A stretch of DNA of 64,000 bases from Synergistota bacterium. GTDB lineage: Bacteria; Synergistota; Synergistia; Synergistales; Synergistaceae. The stretch lies in assembly GCA_023450745.1 (NCBI GenBank), contig JAEXGR010000080.1:3424-67423 (forward strand), in the 5' to 3' direction. Positions 17,328-25,519 of the stretch are shown piece by piece; position 1 is the stretch's first letter; each line of letters opens with the position of its first letter. Below the pieces are notes generated by a model that had not been told where the DNA came from, did no database searches, and saw only the letters and a list, made by a program, of their open reading frames with translations. Made by a program: the position numbers and the translations under genes.

Positions 17328-18635
17328 TTGAGACTTGATTTTAAGACCCTCAATATTAAGGGACTCGAGTGGGGCAAAAAAACGACGGTAATCAACAACG
17401 TCTTGTATATTAACCCCATAGAGGCTGTCGTAGCCTGCGGGACTCACCCCTATATTGAGAATATTACCCTTCACATCGCGCGTCCTGGCGAAAGCATCCG
17501 CATCATGCCAGTGAAAGATGTGATCGAACCCCGGTGTAAGACAGGCAAAGAGGGAGCTATGTTCCCCGGATTTGTCGGAGAACTTAAGCAAGCTGGTATC
17601 GGCGGAACGCTGGCTCTTAAAGGGACGGCTGTTGTTGTAACGGAAAGCAACGACACCAACGCTGTTTGCCGTACCGGCGGGTTTATTGATATGGCCGGCC
17701 CAGCCGCCGAATACTGCCCTTTCTCCGTTCTGTATAACGTTGTGATGAACGTACGGGTAAACGAGGAAGCGCAAAAAAACGACACCCGGGCTGTAGACGA
17801 CGCCTGTAAACTAGCCGGCCTCCGCCTCGCCGTCTACCTCGCCGAACATTGTAAAGACACTAAACCCGACGAGGTAACAGTTTACGAGACGCCAGAAACG
17901 GATCCTTCACTGCCAGGCGTAGTATATGTGATGCAGATGCTGGCGCAGAACCCGCTTATAAAAGACTTCTACATTTATGGACAACTTGCCGGGGCAACCA
18001 TGATACCGACGATACTTCACCCCAACGAGATTTTAGACGGCGCGCTTGTCTCTTTTGTTGGATCGCACAATACTGTATGTTCGGATAAACAGTATATGTA
18101 CGAAATACAAAACGCGCCAGTGATCGAAGAATTCTACAGGCTTCACGGCAAAGGCGTGCGTTTTCTCGGCGTTATCGCGCACAACGAAGTCCTGACGCTG
18201 CCCGGCAAAATCCGCAACTCTCTTTTTACGACAAAACTCGCGAAGATGCTCGGAGCCGATGGAGCGGTACTTGTCACGGAAGGACATGGAAACCCTGATG
18301 AGGACATTATGCTGAATGTGAAAAACCTTGAGAATGCCGGGATCAAAACAGTCATCGTTTCCGATGAGCTCGGAGGCAGGGACGGCAAGAGTCCAGGGTT
18401 GGCAGATTGGGTCAAAGAGTGTGATGCAATGGTAAGTGTGGGAAACACCCATGAATTATTGGCTATCCCACAAAAAATGGATACCTTCATCGGCAACGAA
18501 GCCAGCTTGGAGATACTTCATGTGTCGATAGACCATCAGCCAGAAGAGCCCGATTACTTCTATACGGAGATGATTCACGTTACTGGTTCCTGCGCTCAGG
18601 CCGGGCTTTGCAGTCTCTCAGCCAAATGGATGTAA
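17328..18635 (+). CDS. GrdE/PrdA-like pyruvoyl-precursor subunit of a glycine/betaine/proline reductase-type complex
   Basis: 435 aa, co-linear with GrdE (glycine reductase component B proprotein): near-identical ARPGESIRIMPVKDVIEPR, PTILHPNEILDGALVS and ADGAVLVTEGHGNPDEDIM segments. In GrdE and PrdA, cleavage before an internal Cys yields a pyruvoyl group that binds the amino substrate; the matching residue is Cys251 in SHNTVCSDK. The start is TTG with AAAGGAGGG seven bases upstream; the nearer ATG is out of frame. It is followed by the selenoprotein gene after 15 bp. Neighbouring racemases suggest a chiral imino or amino acid substrate (inference). The assignment to a component-B-type protein is firm, the substrate is not. 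Confidence 0.85.
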   Translation: MRLDFKTLNIKGLEWGKKTTVINNVLYINPIEAVVACGTHPYIENITLHIARPGESIRIMPVKDVIEPRCKTGKEGAMFPGFVGELKQAGIGGTLALKGTAVVVTESNDTNAVCRTGGFIDMAGPAAEYCPFSVLYNVVMNVRVNEEAQKNDTRAVDDACKLAGLRLAVYLAEHCKDTKPDEVTVYETPETDPSLPGVVYVMQMLAQNPLIKDFYIYGQLAGATMIPTILHPNEILDGALVSFVGSHNTVCSDKQYMYEIQNAPVIEEFYRLHGKGVRFLGVIAHNEVLTLPGKIRNSLFTTKLAKMLGADGAVLVTEGHGNPDEDIMLNVKNLENAGIKTVIVSDELGGRDGKSPGLADWVKECDAMVSVGNTHELLAIPQKMDTFIGNEASLEILHVSIDHQPEEPDYFYTEMIHVTGSCAQAGLCSLSAKWM

Positions 18636-18650
18636 GGAGGTGTATATACA

Positions 18651-19937
18651 GTGACATATAAAATACTACATTATATAAATCAGTTCTTCGCCGGCGTCGG
18701 TGGAGAGGAGACGGCAGACTACGAGCCCGAGATTAAAAAAGGTGCAGTTGGCCCAGGACTACAGATCAATAATCTCTTTCAAGGCGAGGCGGAGGTGGTA
18801 GCCACCTTCATCTGCGGAGACAACTATTTTGCCACCCATACAGGAGAAGTCTTGGAGAAGTTTGATGCCGTTCTTGAAGAATACCGGCCAGATATCATCA
18901 TCGCTGGGCCCTCGTTTTATGCAGGACGCTACGGCCTTGCCTGCGGGAACATCATCAAAGAGGCGGCCAAGGTCCTAGGCATCCCCGGCGTTGCCGGCAT
19001 GAACGTCGAAAGCCCCGCCGTGGAGATGTTCCGCAACGACGTCTTCATCATAAAGACAGGCGATTCCGCGCGTGACATGAAAAACGCTTTGGAGAAAATG
19101 GTACGTTTGGCTGGAAAACTTCTCCACAAAGAACCGATAAGCGGCGCCGATGAAAATGGCTATTTTCATAGAGGTTTCAGAAAAAATTTCCGTTTAGAGA
19201 AATGCGGCGGCAAGCGTGCCGTAGAAATGCTTCTCCGCAAAATAGCCGGCAGGGAATTTACCTCCGAGTACATACAGCCAATCCCAGAGAAGGTAGAAGC
19301 CGCTCCCCACGTCAAAGATATGAGTAAAGCCACCGTCGCATTGCTTACGACCGGCGGGATGGTCCCAGCGGGAAACCCCGACCGCATAGAGGGCTCCGCG
19401 GCGACAAAATTTGGCGTATACTCAATGAAAGGGCTTAATGCCCTTGAAAAAGGCAAGGTTGTCTCCGTTCACGGGGGATATGATACTAGCTTTGCTTATG
19501 AAAATCCCAATAGGATCGTACCGCTTGATATTTTAAGAGACCTGGAAAAAAATGGAAAAATCGGCAAAGTTCACGAATTTTTCTACAGCACCTCCGGCAC
19601 AGGAGCTTCCCTGCTAAACGGCGAAGCTTTTGGGCGAGCAATCGCGGGAATGCTGAATAAGGCGGGAGTCGACGCTGCAATCATGGTCTCAACTTGAGGA
19701 TCCTGCACACGTTGCGGAGCAGCGATCACCAAGGAAGTCGAGCGTTCGGGAATCCCCTGCGCTCATGTTACGGCAATCGACCCGATAGCGCACACATTTG
19801 GAAGCAACAGGATCATACATGGCGACGCCATACCCCACCCTCTCGCACCCCCCGATGCAAACCCAAAGGCCGAATATGAGGCACGTAAAACAACTGTTAT
19901 GAAAGCTCTCCATTCACTGCTTGAGGAGGCTAAATAG
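18651..19937 (+). CDS. GrdB-like selenoprotein, component B reductase subunit (UGA at 19695-19697 read as Sec)
   Basis: 428 residues when the in-frame TGA at 19695 is read as selenocysteine 349. After it the frame continues 79 codons (GSCTRCGAAITKE ... LLEEAK) to TAG at 19935-19937 with clear GrdB similarity, giving the family's U-x-x-C-x-x-C motif. A plain stop call would truncate it to 348 aa and lose the catalytic residue. In GrdB the selenolate attacks the C-N bond of the Schiff base made by the pyruvoyl subunit. The start is GTG with TAAGGAGGTG. GrdA, GrdC and GrdD are not in the window and must act from elsewhere. Confidence 0.92.
19699..19727 (+). other. Candidate bacterial SECIS element
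   Basis: Immediately after the UGA, GATCCTGC (19699-19706) pairs with GCAG-C-GATC (19719-19727, one bulged C) around a 12-nt loop with GTTGCGG. Bacterial SECIS hairpins lie directly 3' of the UGA, so position fits; the loop has not been tested against SelB. Confidence 0.55.
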
Positions 19938-19950
19938 GCTGTCGATAAGC

Positions 19951-19989
19951 GCATTTAGGTTCTGTGATATTATTACGGGACCTAAATGC
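19951..19989 (+). terminator. Terminator after the grdE/grdB-like pair
   Basis: GCATTTAGGT (19951-19960) pairs with ACCTAAATGC (19980-19989), followed by TCATTGTTATTT. It lies 13 bp after the selenoprotein stop, so araC probably has its own promoter. Confidence 0.7.
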
Positions 19990-20031
19990 TCATTGTTATT
20001 TCACGGAAATTCAATATATGGAGGGATATAG

Positions 20032-20877
20032 ATGGCTGGGAAACGTTCCGTCCAATTAAAAAAAATCGTTAAACGTTACTGGAAATCACGCCTTAGTGAC
20101 GAGATGCGTTTCCTGGCTGCGATGTCTGCAGATGACTTACAGATATCAAGTATTCCCAAACCTCATTTTCATAATACCTTTACGATGAGCGCTCTGGAAG
20201 ATGGGAGCCTGCCGATTTCATTCCATGGAGGCACCGTAATCCTGCACCCCGGAGAAATATTGATCATCGGCCATAACATACCCCATATGGTCGACCTGGC
20301 CCATATCAACGACGCTTGTTACTACAGGACGGCAACGATAAACGAGAGTCTCCTCGACTATTCTGTTCTCGCAAAGATAAAAGAGGCAGAAAACACTATC
20401 TCAAAGATATCAGATAAAAGCCTTTGGGAAAAGTTTGTTCGTGAGCAGAGAAACATTGAAAGCGGCGATACAGACAAAATCAACGCCATGAGATCACTTT
20501 CCGAGACGATGCTCTCCGAAATATCCAAGAATGTTCTTCTGCGTTTTCAGGTAACATCGCCATATATAAGGCGAATAATGAAATACATGGAAGATAATTA
20601 TATGGTTGCACTTAGTCTGGAAGACCTGGCGAAGGAAGTAAACTTGAGTCCCTTTCATTTTACTCGGTTATTTAAACAAGAAGTGGGGATGTCTCCTCAC
20701 GCCTACGTCACGCAGCTTCGTGTAAACAGGGCACAGGACTTGATACTGCGTGGTGAATCTCTGTTAGGAATCGCCTACGAACTGGGGTTTGCGGACCAGA
20801 GTCATTTCTCAAGAACCTTTTTAAAACTCACCGGCGTATCGCCGGTAAGGTTTAATACGACATTCAAAACAGATTGA
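20032..20877 (+). CDS. AraC-family transcriptional regulator
   Basis: 281 aa. The N-terminal half is cupin-like (HNTFTMSALEDGSLPIS, GEILIIGHNIPHM); the C-terminal 100 residues hold two helix-turn-helix motifs (LSLEDLAKEVNLSPFHFTRLFKQ and the second with AYELGFADQSHFSRTFLK). It lies between the reductase genes and racemase 2 and probably controls the island in response to its substrate. GGAGGG precedes the ATG. Confidence 0.9.
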   Translation: MAGKRSVQLKKIVKRYWKSRLSDEMRFLAAMSADDLQISSIPKPHFHNTFTMSALEDGSLPISFHGGTVILHPGEILIIGHNIPHMVDLAHINDACYYRTATINESLLDYSVLAKIKEAENTISKISDKSLWEKFVREQRNIESGDTDKINAMRSLSETMLSEISKNVLLRFQVTSPYIRRIMKYMEDNYMVALSLEDLAKEVNLSPFHFTRLFKQEVGMSPHAYVTQLRVNRAQDLILRGESLLGIAYELGFADQSHFSRTFLKLTGVSPVRFNTTFKTD

Positions 20878-20900
20878 TGTTATACAGGGAGGTATAAATT

Positions 20901-21911
20901 ATGAACGCAAAACGTATGGCGGCAATTGTAGACACACATACCAGCGGCGCCCCGACAAGAATAATTATCGGAGGCGGCCCGCTTCTCAAAGGAGAAACTT
21001 TTGCCGACCGCTGGCTGGATTTTAAAGAAAACCATGACGATTTTCGCCGTTTTGTAATGTGGGAACCACACGGACATGACAACATGTTCGGTGCTCTTTT
21101 GACGCGTCCTGTAAATCCGGAAGCACATTACGGGATCGTTTTTATGGACAGCGACAGCAGCGTTTCCATGTGCGGACACGGTTCAATAGGAGTCTCACGT
21201 ACATTAATAGACTTGGGGATGATCGAGAAAAAAGAACCCTATACCGAGGTGGTACTCGAAGCTCCGGCTGGGCTGGTAAAAGTCAAAGTCGAGGTAAGAA
21301 ACGGCGTCGTCGGGGACGTAATTCTGCAAAACGTTCCTTGCTTCGTACAGATGAAAGATGTTGAGATAACTCTTCCATCCACTGGTCAAAAGATCAAGCT
21401 TGATATCGCCTTTGGTGGAAATTATACGGCGATGGTCCCCGCAGATCAGTTTGGCTTCAATATCGACCCCAATGAGATAAAAGAGATGATCCCGTTAGGG
21501 ATAGAGATCCGAGACGCGGTCAACGATCAGATAAAATTCCAACATCCGACCAATTCAGCGCTGAATAAAATAATTCTCACAGAATTCACTTTGGACGCTC
21601 CCCAGGGAGAGGCAAAACGTAATCTGGTCACCTGGGCCGCTGGGCAGCTTGCCCGTTCCGCCTGCGGTACAGGGACAAGCGCACGCCTGGCCTGCCTGGC
21701 AGACAGGCGGCAGCTCGCCCCCGGCGTATGGTTCGACCACGCTGGCGTCACAGGCAGTATTTTCAACGGTTCATATGAATCCGGCCCAAAGGTCGGCGAA
21801 TTTGATACCATTATCCCTTACATAAAGGGGCGCTCCTATGTAACCGGTTTCAACTGGCTCATCCAGCAGGAAGGCGACGAGTTAGCGGACGGATTCCTTA
21901 TCAAGAGATAA
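20901..21911 (+). CDS. Proline racemase / hydroxyproline epimerase family protein 2
   Basis: 336 aa. Cys91 in MCGHGSIG and Cys255 in RSACGTGTSA keep both catalytic positions; DTHTSGAPTR replaces the more common HTCGEPTR. Relative to racemase 1 it differs around the active site (SDSSVSMCGH against TGGSVSMCGH), so the two may act on different substrates or stereocentres. It follows araC by 23 bp, with GGGAGGT before the ATG, and is followed by the symporter. Confidence 0.9.
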   Translation: MNAKRMAAIVDTHTSGAPTRIIIGGGPLLKGETFADRWLDFKENHDDFRRFVMWEPHGHDNMFGALLTRPVNPEAHYGIVFMDSDSSVSMCGHGSIGVSRTLIDLGMIEKKEPYTEVVLEAPAGLVKVKVEVRNGVVGDVILQNVPCFVQMKDVEITLPSTGQKIKLDIAFGGNYTAMVPADQFGFNIDPNEIKEMIPLGIEIRDAVNDQIKFQHPTNSALNKIILTEFTLDAPQGEAKRNLVTWAAGQLARSACGTGTSARLACLADRRQLAPGVWFDHAGVTGSIFNGSYESGPKVGEFDTIIPYIKGRSYVTGFNWLIQQEGDELADGFLIKR

Positions 21912-22024
21912 CGAATCTATCTCAGCAAAATTTTATAAAACAGATCATATGTCTCTACGGAGATGTACTGTTGGTTTGTTGCTTTTTAAAATAGAAATAA
22001 AAAAACCAGAAGGGAAGTGATTTT

Positions 22025-23656
22025 ATGGATTATTTGGTAGTTAAAAATCCCGATATTGCGGTGATCGTTATATACTTTATGGCGGTTATTGGCAATGGCA
22101 TCTACTGGAGCAGAAAGGCAAAGCAAAGCAACGATTTTCTGCTGGGCGGCAAATCCTTCGGAATATTCTCCACTCTCTGTACTCAGGGCGCGACAATGAA
22201 AGGCTCTGGGGCTCTGATGGGGTACAGTGCGGGAGCCTACGTCAGCGGGACTGGAGTTCTCATTTCCAGCCAATGTTACAGCCTCGGCGCATGGGGAGCC
22301 ATACTTTCCGGAATTGCACGGAAACTTAAAAAATGTTCCAATATCATAGACATACGCAGCTCAGGCGATCTTTTTCTCAGAAGGTTCGACAGTCCCCTGC
22401 TAAAAAAACTATCGGGACTTGGCGGCGCGTGGCTGGCGCTGTCAATAATGAGTGGAAATATGGCGGCGGTCGGACTGCTCATACATTTGCTATTTAACAA
22501 ATACGGGCTAACCTTTGAGGCTTCGCTCATTATCGGTATGACAGTTACAATCATCTACACAACTCTCGGCGGCCTAGTCTCTGTCGTTCACAACGACGTG
22601 CTTCAATGGCTGATCATGACGCCGCTAATCTTCATTGTCGTTCCTGCGATGCTAATAATATACGGCGGGGCGACACCGACGGCGATCCATGCCGCGCTGA
22701 ATGCGGAACAATATTTCTCCTTGAGACCTAACATCTGGTGGCTGGGTTATCTTCTAAGCGGTGTATTGGCGGCCTGCTGCGACGTAAACCATCTTACAAG
22801 ATTTATCACCGCCAAAGATGAGAAGACCGCCGTCAAAGGAAGCATGCTTGGCTTCACCTTCTGCACCTTGCTTGCCGGGCTAGTGATCTTCTTCGGCCTT
22901 ACTGCGGCGATGCTCATTGAACCATCTGTTGTCGCTTCAAATAAAGACGGCGTGATCCTCGCCCTTATTTCTAGGATACTGCCGGCGGGCCTCGTCGGCC
23001 TCTTTATCGCGGCAACTCTCGCTATGACCATCTCTACGATCGACTCAAACCTCAATACCTCCGTCCTTTGCGTAATGGTCGACATTGTTGAACCCTCGCT
23101 GTCCAAGGAAACAACGGAAAAACAGAAACTTTTCTATTGCCGCGTTATCAACTTTATCATCGCCGGACTCTCAATATTCTTCGTACTTAAAGTCAAGGGG
23201 ATCGTGGCAATAATGGGAATGGGCTTCAACGTCTACTCTTCGGCGTTCTTTGTTCCGCTTATGTCCTGCATGTTCTGGAAAAAGGCTACGAAAAACGGCT
23301 GCCTTAGCGGGATCGTCTCCGGAGGTCTTATGGCAATCATTGCCATTAATATGAAACTGCCGTTACCCGTCGTGTGGGGCGTAGCTGTCTCGCTGGTATT
23401 GACAATTTTAGTCTCCTTGGCCACCTGCAAAGACAATGCAAAGAGAGACCTGCTGCCGGGATTCAGCGACAGCGGGCAGAAGATCGACCGTCAAGTATTT
23501 ACAGCTTGTATGCTCGGAGCCTCCGGTTCGCTGATTTTTTCTATCGGCGTGGGGATGTGGATAAACTGGATCTGCATTTTTATTGGCGCGGCGGCAATGT
23601 ATTTCTGCGTACGTATTCTCGATAGAGCGTTTTCAGAGTATCAGCTGAGCGTCTAG
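22025..23656 (+). CDS. Sodium:solute symporter (SSS family)
   Basis: 543 aa with about 13 hydrophobic segments. The family start is visible (YFMAVIGNGIYWSRKAKQSNDFLLGGKSFG) and the central motif with sodium-site serines (LAMTISTIDSNLNTSVLCVMVD). The family includes proline permease PutP and betaine or pantothenate carriers. As the only transporter of the island it probably imports the racemase/reductase substrate (inference). Ribosome site AGAAGGGAAG. Confidence 0.9.
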   Translation: MDYLVVKNPDIAVIVIYFMAVIGNGIYWSRKAKQSNDFLLGGKSFGIFSTLCTQGATMKGSGALMGYSAGAYVSGTGVLISSQCYSLGAWGAILSGIARKLKKCSNIIDIRSSGDLFLRRFDSPLLKKLSGLGGAWLALSIMSGNMAAVGLLIHLLFNKYGLTFEASLIIGMTVTIIYTTLGGLVSVVHNDVLQWLIMTPLIFIVVPAMLIIYGGATPTAIHAALNAEQYFSLRPNIWWLGYLLSGVLAACCDVNHLTRFITAKDEKTAVKGSMLGFTFCTLLAGLVIFFGLTAAMLIEPSVVASNKDGVILALISRILPAGLVGLFIAATLAMTISTIDSNLNTSVLCVMVDIVEPSLSKETTEKQKLFYCRVINFIIAGLSIFFVLKVKGIVAIMGMGFNVYSSAFFVPLMSCMFWKKATKNGCLSGIVSGGLMAIIAINMKLPLPVVWGVAVSLVLTILVSLATCKDNAKRDLLPGFSDSGQKIDRQVFTACMLGASGSLIFSIGVGMWINWICIFIGAAAMYFCVRILDRAFSEYQLSV

Positions 23657-23684
23657 AAGAAAAACTAAAAAGGTTTGTCCATTA

Positions 23685-23740
23685 GCCCGTATCATGCTTC
23701 GGAAGAGGCCCTGCCGAGGTAAATGGTACGGGCCCTTTTT
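23685..23740 (+). terminator. Rho-independent terminator after the symporter
   Basis: GCCCGTATCAT (23685-23695) pairs with ATGGTACGGGC (23723-23733) and is followed by CCTTTTT. It is the last element of the island before the right repeat. Confidence 0.8.
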
Positions 23741-23765
23741 GATGCGACAGTAAAAACAGGCCATA

Positions 23766-23836
23766 GCGCATCTCCGTAGGATTACCGGAAGAAAACCGGC
23801 AGATCGCGGGAGCCATCGGGGAAATTTTTGAAATAG
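23766..23836 (+). repeat. 71-bp direct repeat, right copy (original hisC 3' end)
   Basis: It matches 15908-15978 with one change. Read in the HisC frame it continues GAA TCA TAG to 23845, giving the presumed ancestral C-terminus FEIES. No start codon or ribosome site serves it here, so it is a gene remnant. Confidence 0.93.
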
Positions 23837-23874
23837 AATCATAGCGGGAAAAATAACGCCCGGGAGGGACGAAA

Positions 23875-24219
23875 ATGGAAGATTTTATCTATTCCTATAA
23901 AAAGATGTTCGCCAACTACTTCGTTTTTGAGGGCAGGACCTCGCAGGCGGATTACTGGCGGGCGGCGGCGGTCAATATCGTCATCGGTCTCGCCCTCCTG
24001 ATGTTGAGGCGCTTTCTGCCGGCCTTCGGCCTCCTAAGCTATCTCTACGGCCTCGCCGCCGCCGTGCCGCTCCTCGCGCTGACGGCGCGCCGCCTGCACG
24101 ACGCCGATAAGAGCGGCTGGTGGACGCTGGCCGCCTTCTTTCCGGCGCTCAACATCGCGCTGGTCGCCTATTGCTGCCTGGCGGAGGGCAGCCGCGGCAG
24201 GAACAGATTCGGATTCTGA
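23875..24219 (+). CDS. DUF805 family membrane protein
   Basis: 114 aa with three to four hydrophobic segments. It shows the DUF805 pattern: YSYKKMFANYFVFEGRTSQADYWR near the start and ARRLHDADKSGWW in the middle. The function of the family is unknown. It probably lay directly downstream of hisC before the island inserted. GGGAGGGAC precedes the ATG. Confidence 0.85.
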   Translation: MEDFIYSYKKMFANYFVFEGRTSQADYWRAAAVNIVIGLALLMLRRFLPAFGLLSYLYGLAAAVPLLALTARRLHDADKSGWWTLAAFFPALNIALVAYCCLAEGSRGRNRFGF

Positions 24220-24236
24220 CACCCCCTCTTACGCGG

Positions 24237-24280
24237 GCAATAAAAAATCCGGCCTCTTGAAGGGCCGGATTTTTTATTGC
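24237..24280. terminator. Bidirectional terminator with a perfect 18-bp stem
   Basis: 24237-24254 and 24263-24280 are exact complements (GCAATAAAAAATCCGGCC on the left) with an 8-nt loop. The A-rich and T-rich ends serve both the DUF805 gene (+) and the BMP gene (-). Confidence 0.9.
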
Positions 24281-24297
24281 CTATTTTTACGCGGCGT

Positions 24298-25377
24298 TTA
24301 TTTCGGGATCGTGCCCTCGACGCCCTCGACGAACCAGCTCATAGAGAGCATCTCTCCGTCGTTGAGTTTCTTTCCCTGCGGCACAACCACTTTGCCGTCC
24401 TGTCCCTTGATCGGGCCGGTGAAGACGTCCCACTTGCCGTCAAGGATCTTTTTCTTCTCCGCCGCGACAAGCTTTCTGGTATCCTCTTTGACGTCTTTAC
24501 CGAACTTTGAAAGGTCAACCATGCCGTCCTTCATGCTCCACCAGATCTGCTGCGACTTCCAGGTGCCTTTGGCGATCGCCTTTGTCGAATAGTCATAGTA
24601 TTTGCCCCAGTTCCAGACGGGGGTGACCAGGTGGCGGGTCGGCGCGTACTTGTCCATCGGGTAGTTGTAGCCGATGACCCACATGCCGAGCTCTTCCGCG
24701 GCCTGCGGCGCGCCGCCGGTGTCGGCGTGCATCGCGATCGTGTCGCACTTCGCGTCGAAGAGGGCCTTCGTGGCTTCCTTCTCCTTCGCGGGGTCATGCC
24801 AGGTGTAGATCCAAACGACCTTGACCTTCGCGTTCGGGTTCACCTTGCGCACGCCGAGCGTAAAGGCGTTGATGCCGCGGATGACTTCGGGAATCGGGTA
24901 AGCGGCGACATAGCCGATGAGGTTGGACTTCGTCGCCTTGCCGGCGACGAGGCCGGAGAGGTAGCGGGGCTGATACATGCGGCCGAAGTAGGTGCTGACG
25001 TTCGGGGCGTCTTTGTAACCGGAGCAGTGGTTGAAATAGACGTCGGGGTATTTCTTCGCGACGTTGATGACGTGGTCCATGTAGCCGAAGGAGTTCGCGT
25101 ATACGACCTTCGCGCCGTTGCGGATGGCCGTCTCCATGACGCGCTCCGCGTCGGGGCCTTCGGGAACCGATTCGACGATCGAACCCTTCACTCCGGGGTT
25201 GGCCTTCTCCATCGCCTGACGGCCGAGGTCGTGCATATAGTTATAACCGCCGTCGGCGACGGGGCCGACATAGATAAATACCGGTTTCTGATCCTCAAGT
25301 TTGATCGGAGCCAAAGCGAACGCCGAGGCCGCGAATGCCGTTACAAGCAGCAACGCAAGCAAAATGCCCTTTTTCAT
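24298..25377 (-). CDS. BMP family ABC transporter substrate-binding protein
   Basis: 359 aa with a signal peptide (hydrophobic core, AFAASAFA cleavage region; no lipobox Cys). The mature part has the BMP/Med fold cues PVADGGYNYMHDLGRQAM, YANSFGYMDHVI, and FNHCSGYKDAPNV. Relatives bind nucleosides, purines or autoinducer-like ligands. No permease or ATPase is adjacent; the BMP-type ATPase at 53645 is a possible but distant partner. GGAGG lies ten bases before the ATG; a TTG two codons upstream is possible. Confidence 0.88.
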   Translation of the reverse strand: MKKGILLALLLVTAFAASAFALAPIKLEDQKPVFIYVGPVADGGYNYMHDLGRQAMEKANPGVKGSIVESVPEGPDAERVMETAIRNGAKVVYANSFGYMDHVINVAKKYPDVYFNHCSGYKDAPNVSTYFGRMYQPRYLSGLVAGKATKSNLIGYVAAYPIPEVIRGINAFTLGVRKVNPNAKVKVVWIYTWHDPAKEKEATKALFDAKCDTIAMHADTGGAPQAAEELGMWVIGYNYPMDKYAPTRHLVTPVWNWGKYYDYSTKAIAKGTWKSQQIWWSMKDGMVDLSKFGKDVKEDTRKLVAAEKKKILDGKWDVFTGPIKGQDGKVVVPQGKKLNDGEMLSMSWFVEGVEGTIPK

Positions 25378-25519
25378 TACCAAGTTTCCTCCCCAATTTT
25401 TCAGTCAGAATATTAAACTAACATTTGGTTAGGATACCATACCATCGTCAATTTTGCCATATAATTTCTCGCTCGGCGGCAAACTTCATATATAACGCGC
25501 GCAAGGAACGGCCGCGGTT

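Larger units (their letters stand above)
15979..23765. mobile_element. 7.8-kb catabolic island inserted at the hisC 3' end
   Basis: The segment between the 71-bp repeats holds racemase 1, grdE-like, grdB-like, araC, racemase 2 and a sodium/solute symporter. Its intergenic DNA is much more AT-rich than the his genes. The right-hand repeat plus the following bases give the presumed original hisC end, so removing one repeat and the island restores an uninterrupted hisC-DUF805 arrangement. No integrase or transposase is visible inside; the mechanism is unknown. Confidence 0.8.

Noticed and set aside
25415..25429. CTAACATTTGGTTAG inverted repeat upstream of the BMP gene
   Set aside because: Arms of only five bases and no partner site or regulator nearby; not strong enough to call an operator.
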